Shown: positions 52,826 to 62,042 of the stretch, in pieces
Layout of the letters: every line of letters begins with the position of its first letter
Numbering within the stretch: position 1 is the first letter of the stretch
Source of the DNA: Stenotrophomonas rhizophila
Lineage (GTDB): Bacteria > Pseudomonadota > Gammaproteobacteria > Xanthomonadales > Xanthomonadaceae
Direction of reading: 5' to 3'
Assembly: GCF_001704155.1 (NCBI RefSeq)
Contig: NZ_CP016294.1
Location: forward strand, 3,531,501 to 3,595,500
Length of the DNA: 64,000 nucleotides
Program-made: the position numbers and the translations under genes
Notes under the pieces: model-generated
Database searches by the model: none
What the model saw: the letters and a program-made list of their open reading frames with translations, nothing else
Told to the model about the DNA's origin: nothing

Positions 52826-53116
52826 ATGCCCGACGCCCCCTCCTTCGTTGTCCGCTCCTTCGAAGCCAACTACGCCGCGTCCGGCAGTGTCGAGCGGATC
52901 CTCTCGCTGACCGTTGACTGCAATTGCGGTACGACCTCCTCATGCGGGTCCAGCCAGCTGATCCACCTGCCCGGTGGCGCGCTGTTCCGCTGCGAACAGT
53001 GCGGCTCGCACCAGGCCATCAGCCACGCACGCCTCGATGCCAGTACCGCCCCGGCACCGGTGCTGCGCGACAGCGCCATGAGCCGCAGCGCACCGATGGT
53101 CACCATCCGCTTCTGA
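52826..53116 (+). CDS. Hypothetical cysteine-containing protein
   Basis: 96-aa protein, unrecognised. Five cysteines in DCNCGTTSSCGSS and FRCEQCGSHQAI suggest a metal-binding (zinc-ribbon-like) or redox site. No signal peptide. I chose the ATG at 52826 (MPDAPSFVV); an in-frame ATG 12 codons earlier gives a Pro-rich extension. Divergent from frmR and 28 bp before a CDF transporter, so a metal-related role is possible but unproven. Confidence 0.7.
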   Translation: MPDAPSFVVRSFEANYAASGSVERILSLTVDCNCGTTSSCGSSQLIHLPGGALFRCEQCGSHQAISHARLDASTAPAPVLRDSAMSRSAPMVTIRF

Positions 53117-53144
53117 GCGGCGCCCTGCACGCGGAAGGCACGCC

Positions 53145-54095
53145 ATGGCAAAGCCGTCCGGCTCCCGTCTTGTTGTCTACGCCGCACTGGTCGGCAACCT
53201 GTGCATCGCCATCGCCAAGTTCGTCGCAGCCGGGCTTTCCGGCAGTTCGGCGATGCTCAGCGAGGGCGTGCACTCGCTGGTCGACACCACCAATGAACTC
53301 CTGCTGCTGTACGGGCTGCACCGCGCCGACAAGAAGCCCGACACCGTGCACCCGTTCGGGTATGGCCGTGAGCTGTATTTCTGGAGCTTCATCGTCGCCC
53401 TGCTGGTGTTCGCCGCCGGCGCGGGCGTATCGGCGTACGAAGGCATCCAGCACATACGCAACCCGGAACCGGCCACCAACCACACGGTGAGCTACGTGGT
53501 GCTGGGTATCTCGTTCCTGTTCGAGGGCGTCTCCTGGTGGGTGGCGCTGCGCGAATTCCGCGCGACCAAGGGGTCGCAGGGCTATTTCGAAGCCTTCCGG
53601 CGCAGCAAGGACCCCACCACCTTCACCGTGTTGCTGGAAGACAGCGCCGCGTTGCTCGGCCTGGCGTTCGCCGCCATCGGCCTGGCCGCGGCGCAATGGC
53701 TCGACATGCCGGTCCTCGACGGCGTGGCCTCGCTGTGCATCGCCGGCGTCCTGGCCGCCACCGCGTTCCTGCTGGCGCGCGAGACCAAGGGGCTGCTGGT
53801 CGGCGAGCCGGCCCACCCGCACGTGGCACAGCGCATCATGGCCGTGGCCAACACCGATGCGGACCTGCGCAACGCCAACGGGGTGACCACCATGCAGATG
53901 GGCCCGGACCAGGTGGTGGCGATGCTGAGCGCCGAATTCGAGGACGACCGCACCACCCCGCAGATCGAGGCGTGCATCACGCGTATCGAACGCGCGGTCA
54001 AACAGGAGTACCCGGAGCTGGTGGCGCTGTTCGTCAAGCCCCAGACGCCGGAGGTGTACCGCGCGCGGCGCGCGGCGTTGGGCGACCCGGGATGA
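53145..54095 (+). CDS. Cation diffusion facilitator (CDF) transporter
   Basis: 316-aa inner-membrane metal/proton antiporter that exports Zn2+ or similar ions. Six membrane helices; the transport-site motifs are GVHSLVDTTNE in TM2 (HxxxD) and LLEDSAALLGL in TM5 (DxxxD-type). C-terminal cytosolic domain about 210-316. The HPFGYGRELYFWSF loop is of the FieF/SLC30A9-like branch. Preceded by the small cysteine protein; follows GGAAGG ribosome site. Confidence 0.92.
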   Translation: MAKPSGSRLVVYAALVGNLCIAIAKFVAAGLSGSSAMLSEGVHSLVDTTNELLLLYGLHRADKKPDTVHPFGYGRELYFWSFIVALLVFAAGAGVSAYEGIQHIRNPEPATNHTVSYVVLGISFLFEGVSWWVALREFRATKGSQGYFEAFRRSKDPTTFTVLLEDSAALLGLAFAAIGLAAAQWLDMPVLDGVASLCIAGVLAATAFLLARETKGLLVGEPAHPHVAQRIMAVANTDADLRNANGVTTMQMGPDQVVAMLSAEFEDDRTTPQIEACITRIERAVKQEYPELVALFVKPQTPEVYRARRAALGDPG

Positions 54096-54203
54096 AGCCT
54101 TCAGCTCGCGCGCCGGCCGGGCCGGGTCCGTCTTCATGGTCGCTACACGCGATCAGATAATCTACCCGGCCTGCGCACGCCCCATTTCGCCCGCGAGAGC
54201 CCT

Positions 54204-56999
54204 TTGAACGTTACCGATCCCACCGACAAGCACAGCGGGCGCGACACCGAGCGGGTGAAGATGGCGCTTGCCGCCGGCGCCATCGTCGGCACGTGGTTCT
54301 GGGACGTGGCCCATGACCGGCTGACCGTGGACGACGCGCTGACCCACGCATTCGGACTGGAGCCGGGCTCATCGCATCGCGAGCTGCGCTTGGAGCAGGT
54401 GCTGTCCGCGGTACACCCTGACGATCATGCGGAGCTGGCAGCGGCCATCAGCGATGCGCTCATGCGCGGCGGGCGTTATGCGCACCAGTACCGCGCGCGC
54501 AATGCCGACGGCGAGTACCGATGGCTCGAGGCCATCGGCCGGGTCGACCTGGATGCGCAGGGGCGCGCCACCGGGTTCCAGGGCGTGCTGATCGATATCG
54601 ACGAACGCCGCCTGATCGAGACCGAGCGCGACCAGGCGCAGACGTTGCTGCGCTCCTTCCTGGACGCGGCCCCCGGCGTGGTCTACGCCAAGGACCGCCA
54701 GGGCCGGCTGTTGATCGGCAACCACGGCACGACCGAGCTGATCGGGCTGCCGCCGGAGCAGTACGTCGGGCGCACCGATGCGGAACTGCTCAACGACCCG
54801 GTGCAGGCCGCTGCCGTGATGGCCACCGATGAACGCATCATGGCCACCGGCCAGTCCCAGCAGCTGGAGGAGGACATCAGCTTCCCCGACGGCCGTCGCG
54901 CCTACTGGCTCTCGACCAAGGCCCCACTGCGCGATGCCGACGGCAACGTGGTGGGGCTGATCGGCACCTCGCTGGACATCACCGAGCGCAAGGCCGCCGA
55001 AGCACGTCACCGGGAGATCGAAGAGCGCTACCGGTTGGCGGCACGCGCCACCAACGATGCGATCTGGGATTGGCGCATGGCCGATGGCCAGGTTGTCTGG
55101 AACGAGGCGCTGGCCGACCTGTTCGGCCACGACCGGATGGAAACCGACGCGCAGTGGTGGCTCGACCACATCCATCCCGACGACCGCCCGCGCATTGATG
55201 CCGACATCCACACCGTGATCGACGGCGGCGGCACGATCTGGTACGGCGAGTACCGCTTCCGCCGCGCCGATGGCAGCTACGCGGACGTGCTGGACCGCGG
55301 CGCGGTGCTGCGCGGCACGGCGGGCGAGCCGGTGCGCATGATCGGCGCGATGCTCGACCTGTCCGGGCGCAAGGCAGCCGAAGCCGCCCTGGCCGAAAGC
55401 GAGGAACGGCTGCGTTTCGCCACCGAGGCCGGTGACATGGGCTTCTGGGACGTGGACCTGGTGCACGACGTGCTGATCTGGCCGCCGCGCACCAAGGCGA
55501 TGTTCGGCATCTCACCCGATGTTGCGGTGCGCCTGGACGATTTCTATGACGGCCTGCATCCGCTCGACCGCGAGGCCACCAGCGCCGCCTTCGCGGCCGC
55601 CGCCGATCCTGCGCAACGCGCGCTTTACGATGTGGAATACCGCACCATCGGCAAGGAGGACGGCGTGGTGCGCTGGGTCGCGGCGAAGGGCCGGGGCCAC
55701 TTCGAGGGCGACCGCTGCGTGCGCGTGGTCGGCGTGGCGATCGAGGTCACCGCGCGCAAAGCCGCCGAGGCCCGCCTGAAGGAACTCAATGAGCACCTTG
55801 AGATCCGGGTGGCAGAGGAAGTCGCCGAGCGCACCCGGGTCGAGGATGCGCTCCGGCAGAGCCAGAAGATGGAAGCGGTAGGCCAGCTCACCGGCGGTAT
55901 CGCGCACGATTTCAACAACATGCTCGCGTCCGTGATCGGACCGCTGGACCTGCTGTCGCTGCGCCTGGGCGAGAGCGACCCGCTGGTCAGCCGTTACATC
56001 GACATGGCCATCGATGGCGCCAACCGCGCCGCCCAGCTTACCCAGCGCCTGCTCGCGTTTTCCCGCCAGCAGCCGCTGCAGCCGGTGCCGGTGGATGCCA
56101 ACCGGCTGGTGTCGGGCATGTCCGACCTGTTCGTGCACTCGCTCGGGGGCACGATCCGGCTGGAAACCCTGCTGGCCGCCGACCTGTGGCTGGCCTTCGC
56201 CGACGCCAATCAGCTGGAGAACGTCATCCTCAACCTGGCGGTCAACGCGCGCGACGCCATGCCCGGTGGCGGGCGGCTGGCAGTGGAGACGTCCAACTGC
56301 ACGATCGACGCCGGCAACGCCGAGCAGCACCCCGGGGTGCCCCGTGGCGAGTACATCCTCATCACCGTGGCCGACAACGGCTGCGGCATGTCACCCGAGG
56401 TGGTGGCCAAGGCCTTCGATCCGTTCTTCACCACCAAGCAGGTCGGTCAGGGCACCGGGCTGGGGCTGTCGCAGGTCTATGGGTTCGTCAAACAGTCGGC
56501 CGGCCACGTGAAGCTGTGCTCGGAAATCGGCCGGGGAACCACGGTGAAACTCTACCTGCCCCGACTGGTGGCCGAGGTGGCGCCGGTGGCGCCTGCGGCA
56601 CCGGCCGGGCTTCGGATGCCCGCAGGCAGCCGCGAGCTGATCCTGGTAGTGGAAGACGAGCCGACCGTGCGGCAGTTCTCGGTGGAAGCGCTCACTGCAC
56701 TGGGCTATGACGTGCTGGCCGCGGATGGCGCGGCCGCGGCGCTGGTGTTGCTTGACCAGCATGCGGACATCGCGCTGCTTTTCACCGATGTGGTGATGCC
56801 GGAGGTCAACGGACGCGAGCTGGCCGACGAGGCCCTGCGTCGCCGACCGGATCTCAAGGTGCTGTTCACCACTGGCTACAGCCGCAACGCGCTGGAGCGC
56901 GATGGGGTGATCGCCCCGGGCGTACAGCTGATCGGCAAGCCGTTCAACGTGGATACCCTGGCGTCGCGCGTGCGCGCGGTACTGGCCGAGACACGCTAG
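54204..56999 (+). CDS. Multi-PAS hybrid sensor histidine kinase
   Basis: 931-aa soluble kinase (no membrane helix). Four PAS domains: about 20-135, 140-265, 270-400 and 405-525, the first starting at MALAAGAIVGTWFWDVAHD. Then a coiled coil, HisKA with phospho-acceptor His568 (QLTGGIAHDFNNML), ATPase domain (NLAVNARDAMPGGG, DNGCGMSPE, GTGLGLSQVYGFV) and a receiver with Asp862 (LLFTDVVMPEVNG). The start appears to be TTG at 54204, with an ATG 19 codons later (54261) as alternative; the TTG has a GAGAG site and keeps the start of the first PAS domain intact. Stand-alone; output partner unknown. Confidence 0.9.
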   Translation: MNVTDPTDKHSGRDTERVKMALAAGAIVGTWFWDVAHDRLTVDDALTHAFGLEPGSSHRELRLEQVLSAVHPDDHAELAAAISDALMRGGRYAHQYRARNADGEYRWLEAIGRVDLDAQGRATGFQGVLIDIDERRLIETERDQAQTLLRSFLDAAPGVVYAKDRQGRLLIGNHGTTELIGLPPEQYVGRTDAELLNDPVQAAAVMATDERIMATGQSQQLEEDISFPDGRRAYWLSTKAPLRDADGNVVGLIGTSLDITERKAAEARHREIEERYRLAARATNDAIWDWRMADGQVVWNEALADLFGHDRMETDAQWWLDHIHPDDRPRIDADIHTVIDGGGTIWYGEYRFRRADGSYADVLDRGAVLRGTAGEPVRMIGAMLDLSGRKAAEAALAESEERLRFATEAGDMGFWDVDLVHDVLIWPPRTKAMFGISPDVAVRLDDFYDGLHPLDREATSAAFAAAADPAQRALYDVEYRTIGKEDGVVRWVAAKGRGHFEGDRCVRVVGVAIEVTARKAAEARLKELNEHLEIRVAEEVAERTRVEDALRQSQKMEAVGQLTGGIAHDFNNMLASVIGPLDLLSLRLGESDPLVSRYIDMAIDGANRAAQLTQRLLAFSRQQPLQPVPVDANRLVSGMSDLFVHSLGGTIRLETLLAADLWLAFADANQLENVILNLAVNARDAMPGGGRLAVETSNCTIDAGNAEQHPGVPRGEYILITVADNGCGMSPEVVAKAFDPFFTTKQVGQGTGLGLSQVYGFVKQSAGHVKLCSEIGRGTTVKLYLPRLVAEVAPVAPAAPAGLRMPAGSRELILVVEDEPTVRQFSVEALTALGYDVLAADGAAAALVLLDQHADIALLFTDVVMPEVNGRELADEALRRRPDLKVLFTTGYSRNALERDGVIAPGVQLIGKPFNVDTLASRVRAVLAETR

Positions 57000-57015
57000 G
57001 CCGCGGCGCGGCGCC

Positions 57016-57996
57016 TCAGCGTTTGTCCCTGGCGGTTGTATTGGCCCGCCATGACTCCAGCGCCGCCGCCAGCTCCATCGACGGATGCAGGCCGAACGTG
57101 CGGTGGTACATGCCGGCAAAGCGCCCCTGGTCCCACACCCCGTAACGTGCGCACACCGAGGTGACGGTGTCGCCCGGGGTAGCCTCGCGCAGCGCCTTGC
57201 GGATCACGTGCAGCCGTTCCAGCATGAAGTACTGGTGCGGCCCCATGCCGAACACTTCATCGAACGCGCGGCTCAACGAACGCTGCGAGGTGCCCGCGCT
57301 CAGCACCAGGTCACCGATCACCGCTTCCCCCCGGATGCTCTTGTGGATGTGGTCCAGGCTGAGGCGGATGATCTCGTTGCGCGGCAAGGTCGGCCGACCG
57401 CGCGTGCGCCGCACGGCTTCGGGATTGGCCAGCACCATGCAGCGCAGCAGTGCGTGGATCACCTGGCCACTGAACGAGCGGCGCACACTGGGCTCATCGA
57501 ACACGCTGGGGGTCTGCCGATGGATCGCCAGTGCGCGGGTGACCAGGGTGATGATCGGTGCCATCTCGGCACGGCCGACATTCACCGCGTAGGTACGATC
57601 GATATGGTCGTCGAACAGTCCCGCCACTTCGCGCGCACGCTGCACCACCGCAGCGGCGTCCATGTCCAGCGCGAGGAACTGTGATTGCCTGCGGGTAAAG
57701 CCGTGCACTTCCACACCCGGTGCGAACCAGACGAACTGGTCATCGGCGGTCGCGCTCCCCTGCATGAACGCATCGCTGCCGGGCAGCGAGATGTGGACCA
57801 CGTATCGACCGGGCTGGCTCAGCCCGTTGTACAGCGCCGGGGCGCCGTCCACGCCGAGCATCGCAGTGACGTCACCGGCATCCAGGATGTCCAGTGTCCA
57901 TGCACGGCCGACCGGTCCGGTCACGCGCATCAGGCCGTCCACACCGGCGAGCGCGTCTGCGTAGGCCTCGAAGTCGGTGAAGCTCAGCAACGGCAT
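57016..57996 (-). CDS. AraC-family transcriptional regulator
   Basis: 326-aa regulator. The C-terminal two-helix-turn-helix domain (about 215-315) carries SAGTSQRSLSRAFDEVFGMG, HQYFMLERLHVIRKAL and YGVWDQGRFAGMYHRTFGLH. The N-terminal part has an AraC-type cupin-like fold (PLLSFTDFEAYADAL). An in-frame codon 96 upstream gives an Arg-rich extension of no family character, so the ATG at 57996 is used. It converges on the PAS kinase. Targets unknown. Confidence 0.88.
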   Translation of the reverse strand: MPLLSFTDFEAYADALAGVDGLMRVTGPVGRAWTLDILDAGDVTAMLGVDGAPALYNGLSQPGRYVVHISLPGSDAFMQGSATADDQFVWFAPGVEVHGFTRRQSQFLALDMDAAAVVQRAREVAGLFDDHIDRTYAVNVGRAEMAPIITLVTRALAIHRQTPSVFDEPSVRRSFSGQVIHALLRCMVLANPEAVRRTRGRPTLPRNEIIRLSLDHIHKSIRGEAVIGDLVLSAGTSQRSLSRAFDEVFGMGPHQYFMLERLHVIRKALREATPGDTVTSVCARYGVWDQGRFAGMYHRTFGLHPSMELAAALESWRANTTARDKR

Positions 57997-58135
57997 CGGA
58001 GTTACCCGGTTCCGGTGGGACAGGATGCTTCGATAACGCCGGCCGCGAAACCGAATTTGCACGGTTGCGCGGCCGGTATTTGTACTGCCGGGGGCGGAGC
58101 CCCTACGTTGTGAGCGGTGAAGCGAACAGAAGGGA

Positions 58136-58252
58136 TCAGGTCGGTGCGAAACCGCGCGTGCTCTTCTTCTCGTTCTTTTCCGCCTTCTTTTCCTTCGCAG
58201 TCTTGGCAGGTTTCTTCTTCTGCTCTTTCTGCTTGTCCAGACCCTTGGCCAT
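58136..58252 (-). CDS. Small lysine-rich protein
   Basis: 38-aa very basic protein, MAKGLDKQKEQKKKPAKTAK then EKKAEKNEKKSTRGFAPT. Short proteins of this kind are widespread in gamma- and betaproteobacteria and annotated as hypothetical. GGGAG lies upstream of the ATG. It is easily missed by length cut-offs. Function unknown; nucleic-acid binding would fit the charge. Confidence 0.7.
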   Translation of the reverse strand: MAKGLDKQKEQKKKPAKTAKEKKAEKNEKKSTRGFAPT

Positions 58253-58341
58253 GACGGCATGCTCCCTGTTGGAAGGGGAAGCATGGCACATCACGGGGGT
58301 GCGCAACGCATTGGCGGACAAATGGTCCGCCGCCGGCGTGG

Positions 58342-58614
58342 TCAGTTGAAGATTTCCCGGATGGCAGTGACCCGGCCGTCCCGGAAGACAATCTGGACGG
58401 TCTTGCGCGACTGGTAATACTCCCAGCGCTCGCCCAGGTTCCCGCCTTGGTCACTTTCTTCCTGGATGACCCGGTCCGGCTTGCCGGCCACTTGGACAAC
58501 CCGGCCTGCGTTGTCGCCCGAATTCACCAGATTGTTGCCGAACCGGACACTGTCAGCCATCGCCGAGCCGGCCATCAGGCACAGCGCCAGCACCCATACG
58601 CTCCTGTTCATCAT
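58342..58614 (-). CDS. DUF2845-type exported protein
   Basis: 90-aa periplasmic protein: signal peptide MMNRSVWVLALCLMAGSAMA, mature part SVRFGNNLVNSGDNAGRVVQ and a beta-rich end WEYYQSRKTVQIVFRDGRVT. This fits the DUF2845 family (outer-membrane-protein-assembly BamE-like fold suspected). AGGAG 7 nt before the ATG at 58614 supports this start. Possibly cotranscribed with the GH43 gene 58 bp upstream. Confidence 0.8.
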   Translation of the reverse strand: MMNRSVWVLALCLMAGSAMADSVRFGNNLVNSGDNAGRVVQVAGKPDRVIQEESDQGGNLGERWEYYQSRKTVQIVFRDGRVTAIREIFN

Positions 58615-58672
58615 CCCTGCTCTCCTTGTAGCCATGGCGGGTGAGCCATGAGGCACTTTGCCATAAACCGCG

Positions 58673-59656
58673 TCAGGGCAAAGGATGCGCCGGCACGCCT
58701 TCGTGGGTCATCTTCACGGGCAGGATATGCCCCTGCGCATCGAACTCCATGCGATCGATGGCGGTGGCCCGTTCATTGCGGCCGGTCCGGCCCAGCGGGC
58801 GGCGGTGGTAGACGATGTACCAGCTGTCATCGTCAGGCGCGTGGATGAGCGAGTGGTGGCCAGCGCTGGTGGCGACCGCCGGGTCCTGCTGCAGGATCCG
58901 GCCGATCCGCTTGAACGGCCCGGTGGGCGCGTCGGCAATGGCGTAGGCCACCGAATAGTCAGGCTCGCCCCAACCGCCCTCGGACCACATGTAGTAATAG
59001 CGGCCGCCGCGCTTGAACATCAGCGAGCCCTCGACATACTCCGGCGCGGGGGTGATCTCCTTGTACAGCGTGCCATCGGGCAGCGGCACGATGCCGGTGA
59101 AGTCATCCTTCAACCGCACGATGTTGGCGTGCTTCCAGCCGCCATAGAGCATGTACCAGGTGCCGTCGTCGTCCTTGAAGACGAACTGGTCGATGGGCTG
59201 CGCTCCGTTGTGGAACGAACCGATCAGCGGCTTGCCCAGCAGGTCGCGGTACGGGCCTTCGGGCCGGTCGGCCACGGCCACGCCGATGCCGCCCACCTCG
59301 CTGTCGTTCTTGATGTCGTTGGCGGAGAAGAAGAAATAGTACTTTCCTTCCTTCTCCACCACCGACGGGGCCCACAGTGCTTCTTTTGCCCAGGACACCG
59401 CCTCGATCTTCAGCACACCGGGATGCCGGGTCCACTGCACCAGGTCGGGTGAGGAAAACGCGTCGAACGCGGTCTGCTCGGCATACGGTCGCGAGCTGGT
59501 GGGGAAAATCCAATAGGTCTTGCCGAACACCGCCGCCTCAGGATCGGCATACCAGCCCGGCAGGATCGGGTTGCCGGACATCGGCGCGGCCACCGCGCCA
59601 AATGAAACTGCTGCCGCCAGTGCTGCGGCCACCATCATCGTGCTGCGAAACCCCAT
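58673..59656 (-). CDS. Secreted GH43-family glycoside hydrolase
   Basis: 327-aa exported five-bladed beta-propeller hydrolase, typically arabinofuranosidase, xylosidase or arabinanase. Signal peptide to about AVAA (24). Catalytic base Asp38 in ILPGWYADPEAAV, pKa-modulating Asp in HNGAQPIDQFVF and acid Glu in PEYVEGSLMFKRG. The ATG at 59656 has GGGAGG upstream and is preferred to one 5 codons earlier. It is the only carbohydrate gene in this part, so its substrate is undetermined. Confidence 0.93.
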   Translation of the reverse strand: MGFRSTMMVAAALAAAVSFGAVAAPMSGNPILPGWYADPEAAVFGKTYWIFPTSSRPYAEQTAFDAFSSPDLVQWTRHPGVLKIEAVSWAKEALWAPSVVEKEGKYYFFFSANDIKNDSEVGGIGVAVADRPEGPYRDLLGKPLIGSFHNGAQPIDQFVFKDDDGTWYMLYGGWKHANIVRLKDDFTGIVPLPDGTLYKEITPAPEYVEGSLMFKRGGRYYYMWSEGGWGEPDYSVAYAIADAPTGPFKRIGRILQQDPAVATSAGHHSLIHAPDDDSWYIVYHRRPLGRTGRNERATAIDRMEFDAQGHILPVKMTHEGVPAHPLP

Positions 59657-59693
59657 GCCCTGCCCTCCCATGCCAGATCATCGAAGGGTCAGT

Positions 59694-61058
59694 TTAGATC
59701 GATTCAAGCGCCGGCTTTGTGCGCACTGCAGCATTTTCCCGGCGCAGCTCCAAGGTTGCGCGCAGCCCGCCACCCTCCCGATTGGCCAGGATCAACCGCC
59801 CCCCCAGCGCGCGGGCCAGCTGGTCGGCGATGGCCAGGCCCAGCCCGGTGCCGCCACTGGCGCGGCCGCGCGAAGGCTCCAGCCGATGGAAGGGCTGCAG
59901 CACCGCCGCAAGCGACGCCTCGGGAATGCCCGGCCCACGGTCCATCACATCAATGCTCACCTCGCCCTGCGCGCCTATGGTCAGGCCCACGTCGGCGCTG
60001 CCGGCGTACGCCAGCGCGTTGTCGATCAGGTTCTGCACCACCCGCCGCAGGACCTGCGGATGGGTCGGCAGCGTGGCCTGCGCACCGGCCACGCGCCACA
60101 CCGGTTTGCCCACCTCCGCGTAGTCGCCCACCACGCTGTCGAGGAACGCGGGCAGGTCGAGCTGCACGGGAGTGCCCATGCTGACAGTTGCGCTGCGCGC
60201 GTAATCGATGCCCTCGCGCACCAGCTGGCTGAGCTGGGTCACATCGCCCAGCAGGCGCTCCTGCGCGGGCGTCTCGTCCAGCGATTCGATACGCAGGCGC
60301 AGCCGGGTGATCGGCGTCTGCAGGTCGTGCGAGATCGCCGCCAGTATCTGCATGCGTTCGCTGACGTGGGCGGCCACGCGCGATTGCAGCGCGTTCAGCG
60401 CGCGTGCCGCGGCCTCCACTTCCTGCGGTCCCCGTTCGCTGATCGCATCGCCCTGCCCGGCCACGTCCAGGCGGTCGGCGGCTTCGGCCAGCCGTACCAG
60501 CGGGCGTGTGGCCAGGCGCACCGCCAGCCACACGCAGCCCAGCAACACCAGCACCTGCGCGGCGAGCACCCACGGCAGCCAGCGCGCGATCGGCAGCAGC
60601 GACGGGGTGACTTCGATGGTCAACGGCTGGCCATCGGCCAGGGTCAGCTCCACCTCGTAGCGCTCCGGCGAGGCCGAGACCGCGCGCGGCCGCAATGCGT
60701 AGCGATGCGCCAGCGAATCATCGATCAGCCCGGCCACCTGGCGCGCGCGCTCGCTGGCCAGCGCGCTGCCCGGCTGTGCGGGGCGCAGCAGATAGCGGTA
60801 GGTGCGCCGTTCCAGCTGCGGCAGCCACGCCGTGCGTTCGGCCGGTGAAAGATGCTCGAGCAGCGCCACGCTGAGCGGCACGTCGTCTTCCATGTTGCTC
60901 AACATCATCGCGCGGGTAGCGGTGGCGCGCTCGTGGAACAGCAGCGCGAACGACAGGCCGTGCGCGAGCAGCATGCCAGCGGCCAGGATCAGCAACAGAC
61001 GGGTACCCAGCGTGCGCGGCAACCAGGAGAACCTACGGCGATGCGCGGGGGCGTTCAT
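59694..61058 (-). CDS. Two-component sensor histidine kinase, EnvZ-like
   Basis: 454-aa inner-membrane kinase. TM1 about 18-42, periplasmic domain about 43-155, TM2 about 160-182 (WLPWVLAAQVLVLLGCVWLAV), HAMP, H-box AAISHDLQTPITRLRLR, N box VVQNLIDNALAYAG, G1 DRGPGIPEA and G2 GGTGLGLAIADQLA. The ATPase region and H-box sequence are of the EnvZ/RstB/PfeS type. Its start overlaps the stop of the OmpR-type regulator (ATGA). Confidence 0.93.
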   Translation of the reverse strand: MNAPAHRRRFSWLPRTLGTRLLLILAAGMLLAHGLSFALLFHERATATRAMMLSNMEDDVPLSVALLEHLSPAERTAWLPQLERRTYRYLLRPAQPGSALASERARQVAGLIDDSLAHRYALRPRAVSASPERYEVELTLADGQPLTIEVTPSLLPIARWLPWVLAAQVLVLLGCVWLAVRLATRPLVRLAEAADRLDVAGQGDAISERGPQEVEAAARALNALQSRVAAHVSERMQILAAISHDLQTPITRLRLRIESLDETPAQERLLGDVTQLSQLVREGIDYARSATVSMGTPVQLDLPAFLDSVVGDYAEVGKPVWRVAGAQATLPTHPQVLRRVVQNLIDNALAYAGSADVGLTIGAQGEVSIDVMDRGPGIPEASLAAVLQPFHRLEPSRGRASGGTGLGLAIADQLARALGGRLILANREGGGLRATLELRRENAAVRTKPALESI

Positions 61059-61798
61059 GCGTCCTCGTCGAGCAGCACGACCGGCTGGCTGAACACATAG
61101 CCTTCGCTGCGCACGGTCTTGATGAAGGTCTGTTCGCGCGCACCATCGCCCAGACGCTGACGCAGGCGGCTGACCAGCAGGTCGATGGAGCGGTCGAACA
61201 GTTCGGCGTCGCGGCCCTGGGTCAGGTTGAGCAGCTGGTCGCGGCTGAGCACGCGCTGCGGATGGTCGATGAACACGCGCAGCAGGCGGAACTCGCCGCC
61301 ACTGAGCGGATAGACCGTGCCGGCCTCGTCCAGCAGGTGCCGCGCACTGGTATCCAGCCGCCAGCTGCCAAAGCGGATCAACCGTGCGGCCTCGCTCACC
61401 TGCAGGTTCGGCGGCAGCATGCGCGCGCGCCGGATCACCGCAGTGATGCGCGCCAGCAGCTCGCGCGAGGAGAACGGCTTGACCACGTAATCGTCGGCGC
61501 CCATTTCCAGGCCGATGATGCGGTCGGTTTCATCATCGCGCGCAGTCAGCATCACCACGGGTACGGCGCGGTGCTTGCCGGCACGCAGGTTGCGGCACAG
61601 CGACAGCCCGTCCTCGCCCGGCATCATCACGTCCAGCACGATCAGGTCCACGTCACTGGTCTCCAGCGTGGCGCGCATCTCGCGCCCGTCGGCCGCCTGG
61701 CTTACGCGCAGGCCGTTGCGGCGCAGGTAGTCGCCGACCAGCTGGCGGATATCGGCGTCGTCATCGACAACCAGGATGTGGTCGGTGTGGGTGCTCAT
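61055..61798 (-). CDS. OmpR-type response regulator
   Basis: 247-aa regulator: receiver domain with Asp56 (LIVLDVMMPGEDG), acidic VVDDDAD and Lys of VVKPFSSREL; winged-helix domain with YPLSGGEFRLLRVFIDHP and LLVSRLRQRLGDG. First gene of a two-gene operon with the EnvZ-like kinase. It diverges from the SDR-hydrolase-Ohr genes across 244 bp that contain a 10-bp-spaced direct repeat suited to OmpR-type binding. Those genes are the likely targets. Confidence 0.94.
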   Translation of the reverse strand: MSTHTDHILVVDDDADIRQLVGDYLRRNGLRVSQAADGREMRATLETSDVDLIVLDVMMPGEDGLSLCRNLRAGKHRAVPVVMLTARDDETDRIIGLEMGADDYVVKPFSSRELLARITAVIRRARMLPPNLQVSEAARLIRFGSWRLDTSARHLLDEAGTVYPLSGGEFRLLRVFIDHPQRVLSRDQLLNLTQGRDAELFDRSIDLLVSRLRQRLGDGAREQTFIKTVRSEGYVFSQPVVLLDEDA

Positions 61799-61894
61799 GC
61801 CTGCTCCGCGTGATGGCCATCGGCGGCCCGCTGCGGGCCCGTGGACGCATGGTATCGCCGCCGGCGCGGTGCTGCGGGCCGGCGGGGGCATCCA

Positions 61895-61914
61895 TTTGTA
61901 TGACTGTGTATCAA
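61895..61914. promoter_or_regulatory. Direct repeat, possible binding site of the OmpR-type regulator
   Basis: TTTGTATGAC (61895-61904) and TGTGTATCAA (61905-61914) share the word TGTAT exactly 10 bp apart, the spacing used by OmpR-family dimers. It stands out as an AT-rich block between the divergent genes. Confidence 0.35.
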
Positions 61915-62042
61915 CCGCCGCCGTGGTGCGGAAAGGCGACAAATCTCCGGGTTCGCCGACACCTGCCGGATACGGGGCAGGCGTTGAATGGCCTCCAACG
62001 CCGGCGGCTCCTCCGCTGGCCGCCTACCCCGAGGACATCTGC

